Shown here: positions 1 to 9,900 of the stretch, in pieces
Layout of the letters: every line of letters starts with the position of its first letter
Position numbering within the stretch: position 1 is the first letter of the stretch
Notes under the pieces: model-generated
What the model was told of the DNA's origin: nothing
What the model saw: only the letters and a program-made list of their open reading frames with translations
The model's database searches: none
Translations under genes and position numbers: made by a program
NCBI RefSeq assembly: GCF_001039355.2
Contig: NW_019775813.1
Location: forward strand, 772,217-806,969
Direction of reading: 5' to 3'
DNA length: 34,753 nt
Source of the DNA: Lingula anatina
Taxonomy: Eukaryota; Brachiopoda; Lingulata; Lingulida; Lingulidae

Positions 1-250
1 GGCTGCCAAGCAGACTGCTAGGGGGGCTGCCAAAGCAGACTGCTAGGGGGACTGCCCAGGCAGTCCCCCTGGCAGCGCGTTCCAAAAATGCAAATTAAGA
101 CTGCCAAGGGGACTCCCTCCATACTTAAGGATACCTGCAAAGGAGGCTGCTATGGGAGCGGGGACTGCTAGGGAGACTGCAAAGCAGGCTCCATGGGGGG
201 ACTGTAAAGGAGACTGCAAGCAGACTGCAAAGGGGACTACTTTTCTAGCT
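1..250. repeat. CTGC-rich degenerate tandem repeat, cut by window start
   Basis: Repeated variants of a short motif built on GACTGCNAAGG / GGCTGCTAGGGG recur about every 12-25 bases across the whole segment, then stop abruptly near 245. The open frame across it on the minus strand is a by-product of the repeat and has no family features. The array probably continues to the left of the window. GC content is much higher than in the following DNA. Confidence 0.65.
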
Positions 251-289
251 GGGGAGGCATGTGGTTCTTTATACAATTACATTACCATG

Positions 290-1086
290 GGTTTGTTTTA
301 AAAATAATTTACATTTTTCATTCCATTTATTATTACCCCCATGATGTATACCTCGTCTGTAGCATGTGTGTATCTTTGGGTATTCTGAAAAAAATTCAAG
401 ATGTCTGCCTTTTGTCATTAGAATATTCATACACATAATCAAATAATGCCAGAGATACACTGAGTACAATTCAAATGTAGTTAACTTTAGATCGTTTTTA
501 TATCCTATTTATCCTTATGAAAGACTCTGTGTGTGTGTAGAGAGTGTATGTATCCTTGAGTACTATTCAGAGAAAACCCAAGATAACTGCCAGTTGTCAT
601 AGGAATATATCATTCAAATGCACATGGGTGTCAATTAATGGAACAGTTCAGGCATTGATTCCAACATGAAATAAAGCCGTTTGATGTTCAAACATGTTGA
701 CATCCTTATTAACCTTACTCTATATAAATCTGGTTTGTAGCAAGGGTGCATCTTGCGTATTTGAGAAAATTCAAGATTAATTGCTGCAATTCAAAATAGG
801 AATAGTACAGTCAACTAGTGGCAAAGAGACATTGGGTTCAATATAAAATGAATTTTGTTTCTCGGTATTTCCCACATTCTTTTTGGACTTTGAGATATCT
901 ATCTGGTGGGTAACAAGTGTGTACCCTCAAGTATTTTGACAAAATATCATGATTACCCTGATTTGCCTTAGAAGTGCCTATAAAATCCAATGCACCAGTT
1001 TTCCTATGGGGAAAAGAAGGCCATCTTGGATTTCCCGAAAATGATCAAATATGGACATTAATTACTTAACAGATATGTATCATGGG

Positions 1087-1144
<58 letters not shown>

Positions 1145-1805
1145 AAGAAAAACAACTGAATTTAGTTCCATTTTGTTTGGAAGCCTATCTCTCACAGGTA
1201 TTAACTGAACCCCACCTTCTATGGCTAATGGCAGCCATTTTGTTTTGTTTTGTTTTGTTTTCAAAAAGGATTTATAATACATTCTCATCAAATATATACA
1301 TTATGTGGATTAAAAGGATGTGGAAAATAATCAGAAACAAGCCTTATTTATCCATTAATATTATATCTCCATGGCAGAAGAAGCCCTATGTGTATACTGT
1401 AGTGTTCCTTTGATATGGTGGCCATCTTGGATTTTTCTCGAAATGCCTGAGAATAAAGGTTGGTTACTCACCACAAAGCTAGGTTAGTTACTCAAACAAA
1501 ATTAATTAGATAGCGGGCAATGCATCTTCCTAGTTGGCATTAGTTGAAAACCCTTGTACATGTTCTAGTATTCCTATGCCATACGGTGGCCATCTTGGAT
1601 TTTTCAAAAAGTCCAAGGACACTCATTTGTTCTATGACATATATGCATAATATGGGTAATAAGGATGTGGAAAACATTGAGAAAATACTTTATTTGATAA
1701 AAATCAACATAAATATGTATATATTTCTACGGAATTTCACAAATTGGCGGCCATTTTGGATTTTTTGGCCAAACGGTAATTTTTTTCCGTGGGCTACGGC
1801 TCTAA
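290..1805 (+). repeat. Decayed tandem satellite, period about 165-190 bp
   Basis: Two anchors show a diverged tandem array. One is a 'TTCAAGAT..ctGCC' block near 397, 579, 771 and 949. The other is 'GGCNGCCATNTTGGATTTTT' near 1019, 1231 (degenerate), 1420, 1585 and 1748. Spacing is about 163-192 bp, except one wider step that contains the ATA microsatellite. The same family appears in the opposite orientation at 34020-34345. Open frames here are chance readings of the satellite. No gene is seen. Confidence 0.6.
1087..1143. repeat. (ATA)n microsatellite
   Basis: About 19 uninterrupted ATA/TAA units inside the decayed satellite. The Ile- or Leu-rich peptides readable from it are artefacts. Confidence 0.95.
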
Positions 1806-2168
1806 TTTGATTTAGTATATCAAAAAGTAACCACATGCAAAATTTGGTGCTTTTATCCGCCGTGTCACGATTCAGCCATTTTTTTTTGCCTTAAGCCACT
1901 GGACTATATTGAAATAAATGCTAAAGTCTTTAAAATCATGGATCATTGTCTCTGATACAAATTTTCCAGCTTTATAAAACAACAACAACTGAACCATCCA
2001 CCATCTCTCTTCAACTCTCATTCCCTACATTCTCACTCCTTAGCCAGCTTCTACCTTTCCCCTCTGCCTCAACATTCCTGTCATATTTTCCTTAAAAAGT
2101 TCATACCTGTAACTCTTTCTACATTTCAATAACAAGATATTATGCCAACAGCCATGTGTCTCACAATG

Positions 2169-2229
2169 CCCCCCCCCCAACCCCCACCCACCCCACCCCC
2201 ACCCCACCCCCACCCCACCTCCACCCCCA
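2169..2229. repeat. C-rich CCCCACC microsatellite
   Basis: A run of ten C is followed by CCCCA/CCCA units. The minus strand is therefore G-rich, with many G3+ tracts separated by one or two bases, a sequence able to form a G-quadruplex. It lies in gene-free repeat-rich DNA. Confidence 0.9.
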
Positions 2230-2335
2230 ATTCAGGTATTTAAAAGAGAATATTTAGAGATTATGGAAGGCAACAAAATTTATATTTTGAATTAACGGTC
2301 AGGTTTATTAATCAATCTGTTTTATAAATGATTAT
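2230..2335 (+). repeat. Dispersed repeat copy 1 (pair with 3349-3452)
   Basis: This segment, beginning ATTCAGGTATT and followed by AAAAGAGAATATTTA, GGCAACAAAATT, a GTCAGGT block and ATCARTCTRTTT, aligns over about 100 bp with 3349-3452 in the same orientation. Divergence is visible, so the duplication is not recent. No coding potential is seen. Confidence 0.6.
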
Positions 2336-2622
2336 TATTTATTTTGATTAACCAAAATTTTATAATTTCTCACTTAGGCCATCTGTGACCTATCAAGAGG
2401 ACATTAGCATTTTGCAATCACAACACATTTTGCAACCAGTTTTTTTGTGAGTCAGTGACAGTCACAGAATTTTTTTTTTTCAGTTTATTTTTTAAAATAA
2501 TTTTTAACAGTTGTTTGATTTTTAATTAAGCATAATTATCGAGGGGAGCCGCATGTTCTCATCAACCTGATAATTTTTTACTCAGTAGCATTATCGTGGG
2601 ATAATTATTTGGAATAGAAAGC

Positions 2623-2821
2623 AGTGGCGGATTTAGGGGAGTGTCAGCTATGGGGGCCTAACCCCCCCCCCCTTCTCAGTTTCTGAAAAAATCACATCAA
2701 TGCTCCTCTCTTGAAATTTGAATTTTGACCAGCTGAATCAAAGTTCTAAACCGAATCAAATGGCACCGTTCGTCCTAAAAAACCGAAACCTTTGCACCCG
2801 AGGACTGTCATTCATAAATAA

Positions 2822-2856
<35 letters not shown>

Positions 2857-2892
2857 CGCCCCCCCCCCTTTATATAATCCTGTCTCCGCCCC
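2623..2892 (-). mobile_element. hAT-like non-autonomous element (MITE), copy 1
   Basis: The ends are imperfect inverted repeats (AGTGGCGGATTTAGG on the left; the reverse complement of the right end reads GGGGCGGAGACAGG). The 8-bp direct repeat TAGAAAGC flanks them at 2615-2622 and 2893-2900. An 8-bp target duplication is the hallmark of the hAT superfamily. There is no transposase frame. An AAAT microsatellite (about 2818-2855) has grown inside it. In reverse orientation its body aligns with 34568-34753 (shared blocks GCGAACGGTGCAATTTGGT-like and GATTCAGCTRGTCA), so they belong to one family. Confidence 0.75.
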
Positions 2893-2940
2893 TAGAAAGC
2901 TTTATGCCTGCAAATAATTGATTATTCTACGGGTTGAACA

Positions 2941-2942
<2 letters not shown>

Positions 2943-2986
<44 letters not shown>
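2943..2986. repeat. Poly(A) tract of 44
   Basis: An uninterrupted A run. Similar mononucleotide runs occur at 4496-4520 (T), 5222-5244 (A), 26607-26630 (T) and 33275-33299 (A). No retroelement body could be recognised next to this one. Confidence 0.9.
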
Positions 2987-2987
<1 letters not shown>

Positions 2988-3146
2988 AGGCCATACATAT
3001 GAAATATTTTTTGAACAGAGACTGTACAAGTAATTGTCTGTATATATTCTGATCGGTCTATCAGTCCGTGTCATCGCAGTCTGATACATTACGTTCGCCC
3101 CATAAGTTGCAGACTGTACTTTTGGTTTTCTTTGAAGTTAATAATA

Positions 3147-3258
3147 GGACAAGTAAACATGGACCCCTATAATGATTATATATTCCCTGCTGTGAATACA
3201 TGGACAAGTGGACATGGACCCCCTACAATGATTATACGTTCCCCGCTGTAATTACAGC
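3147..3258 (+). repeat. 55-bp tandem duplication
   Basis: Two adjacent copies start GGACAAGTAAACATGGACCC and GGACAAGTGGACATGGACCC. Each continues with a TAYAATGATTATA block and a CCCYGCTGT block, with a period of 55 bp. The second copy is followed by an inverted ATTACAGCAGGG. It is non-coding. Confidence 0.75.
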
Positions 3259-3348
3259 AGGGTATCCAAAAACTAAATCTTACAGTCGGAATGACGTCAA
3301 TCTAAGAGTGAAATTTGAAGTTTATGAAATATGAAAAGCTTGTACATA

Positions 3349-3452
3349 ATTCAGGTATTGAAAAGAGAATATTTATAGATAAAGGTAGGCAACAAAATTC
3401 TATTTAAAAATGAATAGTCAGGTGAATTGATCAGTCTATTTCATAAGTAATA
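3349..3452 (+). repeat. Dispersed repeat copy 2 (pair with 2230-2335)
   Basis: This is the second copy of the roughly 100-bp repeat described at 2230-2335, in the same orientation and about 1.1 kb away. Confidence 0.6.
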
Positions 3453-3538
3453 GTGTCTTATTTTTATTTTTATTATATTTATATTTACAATTATTATACT
3501 ACAAAAAAGAGAAAAATAAGTCTAATCTTGGATCTCAC

Positions 3539-3605
3539 TTTGAAATGAATATCACAGCGTTTCGACGTTATATCACAAGGTCTTTTCTTCCGGTGAGTTG
3601 AAGTA
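3539..3605 (-). repeat. Dispersed short repeat, copy A (pair with 20886-20948)
   Basis: The plus strand shows TGAAATGAATATCACAGCG, TTTCGACGTTATATCACAAG and a TCTTCCGGTGAGTTGAA block. The same arrangement recurs at 20886-20948 in the same orientation. It looks like the end of a dispersed element. Read on the minus strand it has a (C)YGGAAGA..GAAAC arrangement reminiscent of a hammerhead-ribozyme core; see the findings. Confidence 0.5.
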
Positions 3606-3766
3606 ATCGCTGATATCAACGTTAGATCTGTAGGTACAAATGAATGTAGTAATTCCATTTAACATTAAACATTTAGAATAAGTCTAATTTCAGAAATCCT
3701 ATTTTTTTATCTATCTTGTATGAGGAGCTGTAATATAATGCTATAATTGAGTAAGCATCAACGTAA

Positions 3767-3837
3767 GCATCGGTGGTTCAGTGGTAGAATGCTCGCCTGC
3801 CACGCGGGCGGCCCGGGTTCGATTCCCGGCCGATGCA
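3767..3837 (+). tRNA. tRNA-Gly (anticodon GCC)
   Basis: This 71-nt cloverleaf delivers glycine to GGC/GGU codons. The acceptor stem is GCATCGG/CCGATGC, with discriminator A at 3837. The anticodon stem is CTCGC (3792-3796) with GCGGG (3804-3808), and the loop CTGCCAC carries anticodon GCC at 3799-3801. The internal promoter is intact: an A-box region TGGTTCAGTGG near 3774 and a B box GGTTCGATTCC at 3816-3826. A T6 run at 3844-3849 fits a Pol III terminator. There is no intron and no encoded CCA. All stems pair, so it is probably a functional gene rather than a SINE fragment. Confidence 0.97.
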
Positions 3838-3843
3838 ATAATC

Positions 3844-3849
3844 TTTTTT
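3844..3849 (+). terminator. Pol III terminator of tRNA-Gly
   Basis: A TTTTTT run six bases after the tRNA 3' end is followed by a second T6 run in 3853-3858, which could act as backup. Confidence 0.8.
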
Positions 3850-3959
3850 CCCTTTTTTCTGTTATTAGGCATGTTAGGAAAAAACGGAGGCGAGCAACTA
3901 GTACGTTGCATTTAAAGTAAATAACAGAATGTATTTGACATGTTAAGGAGCACTAAAAA

Positions 3960-4090
3960 AAAAATAAACAACCAAGAACGAATTAAATGCTGATCGATTA
4001 AAATGCAGGAAATTGACAAATCAACAGAGGCCTGACCCAGTTAGGAGAAGTGCCCGGATATTGAGTCGTTGGAAACTTGAAAGTTGACAG
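3960..4090 (+). other. Candidate non-coding first exon of the PDZ gene (5' boundary unknown)
   Basis: A strong donor, GACAG|GTAAGTTAAT, falls at 4090/4091. The next convincing acceptor downstream is CCACTCCACTGCCAG at 5561-5575, two bases before the start codon of the HN-PDZ gene. I therefore infer a 5' UTR exon ending at 4090 and an intron 4091-5575. The transcription start is not visible. A CAGE peak or spliced ESTs would settle it. Confidence 0.35.
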
Positions 4091-5575
4091 GTAAGTTAAT
4101 TATCTCACATTTGAAGAACATAGACCTAAATATGTCGTGTTTTCTGGTGAAGTTGATCTCATGTTTAAACTGATTATTTAGAGCATTTTGTGAATAACAT
4201 GTGAGGCGTCATTGTTTACTCAATGCAGTGCCTAATTGGAGGGTCTAATCGTAATTGGGGATTTAATTATACTGCTACTAGTAGTACTGCGAATCCTGTA
4301 TAGTACAAAACTACGATACTGCTAGACTAGGCAAGTGATTGTATGTAGATAAGAAAATATATCACGGTCGACCCATCATACTAGCGGTATAAGTGGTGAA
4401 GATCCACTACAATTCATTTTAAAGAGCTAAAGCTTTTTATCGCTGTGCAAAGGCCTGCAGTTTAAACTGCTTTTAAAGTAGGCTACATCCTTGCATTTTT
4501 TTTTTTTTTTTTTTTTTTTTGCAAAGTTACTACATTTTGACACGGAAGTAGGAGTTGAGAAGTTGAGATGAAACCTGTTGGTAAACTACTTGGTTGGAGT
4601 TACAGTACTTTCTTTTAACAGCCAGTGAACAACTCGATTTGATTCTGCATGGTTATCATATAATAACAATAATCTTTATTGGTTCCAAGTACAGTTTATA
4701 AAGGCTATGACTATAAACAGTTGCATTAATAGATTACTAGTAATGATTTTAATGTATATCTATCTTTCACCTTCTTTCCCTCCCTTATTATAATTGTTCT
4801 GTGTATGCTAAATTTACAACACGAAAGCACAGCTAACTAAATATTTCTGATAATAAGAGGAAATAAAGTAACATGATATCAGAGAATTCCCATGTGTGAA
4901 CATTAATTGAAACTACCTTGAATTCATCCCAGTGATGCTCCCACACAAAGGGTGTAAAATATTTATAAAATAACAGTTTGTTTTGAACAGGATAAGATCT
5001 GTATTGATTTCAGGAAACCACATCAATGGCTGACCCTTCAGAGGCAGGAGAAATCAATAAAATATAGAGCATTTACTGGTACCAGCACATCCATGACTGG
5101 ATGGGCGTGTCCACTCTACACTTTTAACTTGGTACATGTACTATATTAGCTTGCAGAGAAAAAACTATTACCTAAGCTAAATATATACATTACACTTGTG
5201 CCATGAGTAGGGACCTGTTACAAAAAAAAAAAAAAAAAAAAAAAGGCATTCCCAGTTTAGGATACACCCTCAAAGTGACTTGGTGCCATTTCCAGCATAG
5301 AGATAGATCATTGTAACTTTGAAATTCTTTATGACTTCTAGCATGATGCAAAATTCATATTAGTAAGGTTAAGTTCCAACTTATTATAATTGCTGATTTC
5401 ATGTACTGTACTAGTACTATTAAAATTCAAAAATGTTCTTATCTCGTAAGAGTGGATTTATAAAAAGTATCTCATAAAAGATTGATTGAAATAGCGAGAA
5501 TACATTAAATTAAATTATTATTTTATTTTATATATTAGATTAAATTATTATTTCAAGGCTTCCACTCCACTGCCA
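4091..5575 (+). other. Probable 5' UTR intron; no gene seen
   Basis: AT-rich non-coding DNA with a T25 run (4496-4520) and an A23 run (5222-5244). No open frame of note lies in it. Confidence 0.4.
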
Positions 5576-5577
5576 GT

Positions 5578-6978
5578 ATGAACAGAAGAAACGGGCGCGT
5601 GGTGCGCGACCTGGCCCACGAGCTCCTCAGCAGCCGAGAGAGACAGGTCCTCAAGGACGCCATCCAGTACTTTCAGCAGACCAAATCTGTTCCCTCGCTC
5701 TGCGCTGCCATGAAAAAGATAATCACCGACCCTCAGCGCACTCTGATCCTAGTGGAGCTGACGTATATGATGCCTCTGTCACTACAGGACGACTACTATC
5801 ACCTCTGCTGTTTGGAGTTCCCGTACTATAAGCACGTGCTCTCCGTTATGATGCCGGAGGAGGTACGTAGCACAAGTCCAACATCGATGACCATAGCTCA
5901 GAACGAGACTGGCTCGATGAAGATTTTGTCCAGTGAGGAAGGAAAGACTTTAATCATTGAGGAGGTTGGAGAGGGCAGAAATGCGTTAGGTGAGATAGAC
6001 AAGCACAATGTGTTAAGGAGGGAGGCGTATACAACAAGAAATGCCATGGTTGAGAAACATGAGCACAATGCAGAGAAAGGATCAGATAATAAAGACCAGC
6101 TGCACAACAATAACACTGCATCATATGGCATGATGAGAGATATTAGATTAGACATCATGGCATTAAATGACAAAGATGCCAGTTTACAAAAACAACAACA
6201 AAAGGGACATTTTGGTCATCAAAACTCCAATACAACTGAAAAAAGAGAGAACATTTCCGGTAAACAATTCCAACACACAAACAACAGTAAACATGGCACA
6301 GGAGATGTAGATCACACATATTTAAACAATGAGCTCCGAGTGGCCAATGAGAGCACAGATTCACAAATGAATGAAGCACAAGCCAATGAGACGAGTAGTG
6401 AGGTAATTAGAAGAAATCTGACCAATGTGGGAGAGGAGAGAGTGAAAGTGGAGATTCCCCCAGCTGACAGAGATAATAGTAATGCATCTCACAGGTTAGA
6501 GGAGCAGAGAGCAGCAGCAGCAGGTGCTTCGGACGAGGTCGACATGAGAGTGTTGGGTCCTGGACTGGTCAATGACATTGTGGTTGAGAGAGTGGAGGGA
6601 CAGAATGATCTTTCTGATCGCTCTGCGCCTGGGCTGACCAGACAGTCTAATTCCACCGTCAGGTCGGCACACCATCATGGTGAGGAAGGGGTGCAGGTCA
6701 GCAATACAAATACCTTAGCTGCAAGGACGTTACCAGGTTCTCAAAGAACAAATCCAAACCTTGGTTTTAATGAAAGACAGAGAAGTGCCGCAGGGAAAGG
6801 TGCAGTGATACAACAGGCGGTGTCAAACACACACGCACATGCACGTGGTGACATTCGTAAAGTGGTGCTACACCGGTACCCAGGACAGAGTCTGGGGTTC
6901 TGTATACGTGGAGGGTGCGAGATGGGCGCTGGAATCTTTATCTCAGAGGTGGACGCAGGAGGACAAGCTGAGACCAAG
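5578..6978 (+). CDS. Coding exon 1: HN domain, disordered linker, start of PDZ1
   Basis: This unusually large 1401-nt exon opens at ATG 5578, just after a pyrimidine-rich acceptor, and closes in phase 0 at ACC AAG|GTAGGT. It encodes residues 1-467. The HN domain is coded by GC-rich sequence (5578-5862) and the linker by A-rich sequence (5863-6840), a clear composition break. PDZ1 begins near 6853 (RKVVLHRYPGQSLGFCIRGG). A GTACGT at 5863 could act as an internal donor; see the findings. Confidence 0.85.
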
Positions 6979-9900
6979 GTAGGTACCAGTGTATAAAACT
7001 GTGAACATTGACGTTCGGTTGATCAAGACGTGCCTGACTTTTTTCTCTCCTTTAATTTATCTCTGTTTCATCAGTTTAAGCTAACTGTATATTATAAATA
7101 GGCATTTGATAATGTTACTAGTAAATGTGTGAATTAAATAATATTTTTAACATTCACCAAAGATATTTCAAAAGACTTAACTAGTAATTGAGGTTTTTTT
7201 TCAATTTAAAGTTGATGTATAAATATACCTGAATGACCCTTGTAATACTAAAAAAAGTTGGAATCAAGGTTTGATATGGATTTTTTCACTAATAAGATAG
7301 TGATCAAAGATTTAAAATCTGTGACTAATTGTGTTCAATAATTACTCAACAATCTTGTCACAGCTGTGGCTTACTTGCTGGATTCTCAGTACTCAGATAC
7401 TGATTGCTAGAGGCATCTATATACCTGTATAGTGTCATAAAACACACATACTCCCTGCTACTGGTATATCAGTCCACACAGGCACCTGTATTGTTATGTA
7501 ATGTGAGGTAAAGGGCACTCCACTTCTTGACTACTATTACAACTGCATACTTCCTATTGTCTTCACAATAGCCATATATCTCATAGATCTCCCATGTTGT
7601 AAGATTACTGGTACCTACAGTACTGCATGCCCTTCCCGTTAATGGTATTTACTGACTTCTCACAGAATACATTGTTATTTCACCTGTTAGTACCAATATA
7701 TTTTATTTCTCCAAGATTTACATTTTTACGGTGCTCACAAAAGCATATAATATATAATGTGATACAAACCAAGGTCAATTTTCAAGAATGTAAAATAATT
7801 TTACAAGGGCAACCATATTGCTTGATTATTAATATCTAGAAGTGGTTTTTTATTATTTTATGTATTTTTTATTTTTAATTATATTTTATACAAAAGAATG
7901 TCTCCAAATTTTACATGTTAATTATTATAGATAAGAATGGATGTTGTTCTTGTTTCCATTTGAAATTGATTATCATATTCACCATTTGGTCACAGAATAA
8001 TCAAATATTTTCATTTTCTTTTATTAAATTATATTTCATTCAGTAATTGGTTGAAATTACAAACATTCTTACTGTACAATAAATGAAAGCAATAAGCTAA
8101 ACTCTAGTTCCCATATATCCTGAAACACCAACTCTGCCCTTTATATTATTCTGAAAGTAATCATGCTTGCAAAGACAAGCAGTGTGTTTTGCTAATATCC
8201 AAGTCAACGGAGATCTTGCTAATATCTGAGTGGCAAAAGACATTTTCCGCAATCCATCCATATAAACGCTGGCAACAGTTGCTTTTGCTAATTAATTTCT
8301 GCTGAAGATAATCTGCTCCTATTAGTCTATGACAGCAGCTGGGGATGTGGTAGTGATTGCTGCAGGTTTCTTATATGACATTATTCCTCTATAGAGATGA
8401 ACATTAAGATTATTACCCTCTGTCACAGCTGTTTAAACGACCATGGAGACAAACGTGATTCATAATTACCCAGCACCAGAGCAGTGTAGGCTGGCAAAAA
8501 ATGCATATGTTGATAATGTTAAAAATGTTAATGACTGTGATATTAATGTTTTTGGGCATTTGAAAATTCAGATTTTGACCTTTAACTGCAGTTTAATATA
8601 GTTATAAGCAGATTACTGAATTTGTCATTATGGTTCAGTTATAATTGTCAAAGCTTCATATCTGCTCTGAAGATTATAACTGAATAATAATGACACATGT
8701 TATTAGTACTGCATATACCCAGTATATAAGAAAATTAAATTACCAATGTTATTGATAAGGATAACTGAAATATAAGTGATTGGTTTTTATTAGAATAGAA
8801 AACAAATAAATAAACAAACAAATGAACCAGAAAGAGTAAATGAAAAAATGAACAATGAAATTAAAAAAGGAAAACAAAAATTAATAAAAAATAACATTAA
8901 AAAAGCAAAAAGATTCAGGATGGATTTCTTTTTAAAAACAGTAACAGCATATGTTATTCTTGATTTGAGTAAAATTATTTAATGAAACTCAGACTGTTAC
9001 TCTAAGAAAACAACTGTACTAGTACTATGATTGACATATTTTAACAAAAATTTTCTACCTCAGGGTTTACTTGTTGGAGACCGCATTGTGAAGGTGAATG
9101 AAACAAGCTTCCGTAAGATCTCGCACGATGAGGCGGTGTTTTTCATCAAGCATTCTGATGTTGTTAAGATATATGTGACTTCACAGGATTGTCATAAAAT
9201 GCCAAGTGAGTTTTTTATAAACAGTTGGACAGATATTACGTGTGATAGCAGTTATTACAGATATTAGATAGTATTTTGTATTATTAGTACATGTGTGTTG
9301 TCTTTCATGCAAGCTTCGGTGGTAGTCATTTTTAAGGATTTGTAGTTGAGATAAATGATATTAATTAATTTCTCTTTGGTACCTTAATTGTATTATGCTT
9401 ATATATATATGTAGCACATGGAAGTTCTTTTCTGACTGGCGTTAATTGAAGTTATCTTTAATTTGCATCTTTTCACAATTTTGTAAGTGAATGCACCTGG
9501 AAAACTGAAGATATTGGCACAAATTTTGAAAGATATTTTGATGACAGGACTTTCTGCAACTTACAGTAATGAAACTTCCTACTTTTCAATTTCAGGCATT
9601 GAAGAGGCTGCCAAGATCTGTAAAGAAAAGGCCCTAGTGGTCCATGCTGACCCTGACGGCTGGCTGGGGTGCAGTATTAGGGGGTAAGGGGATAGGCTTG
9701 TAGGGAGGGGGGTGCAAGGGGGGTGGGGGTTCGAACCACAACTTCATCTGAAAGGGGAGGGAAACTTAAAGATATACTAATGATATAATGCTAGTATACA
9801 GAAACTTGTTATAAATACGTTTTGCATGTAAAACATATGTTTACTTAGTAATGGCCTAATGGTCTGATGTAGCACTCGTCTGAAGAGATTGATTTTCTTC

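Noticed and set aside
43-276. Minus-strand open frame in the CTGC repeat
   Set aside because: A repeat-derived reading with no splice or start context and no conserved domain.
1051-1413. Open frame of 120 codons with a poly-Ile run
   Set aside because: Produced by the ATA microsatellite and decayed satellite; no family features and overlapping frames on both strands.
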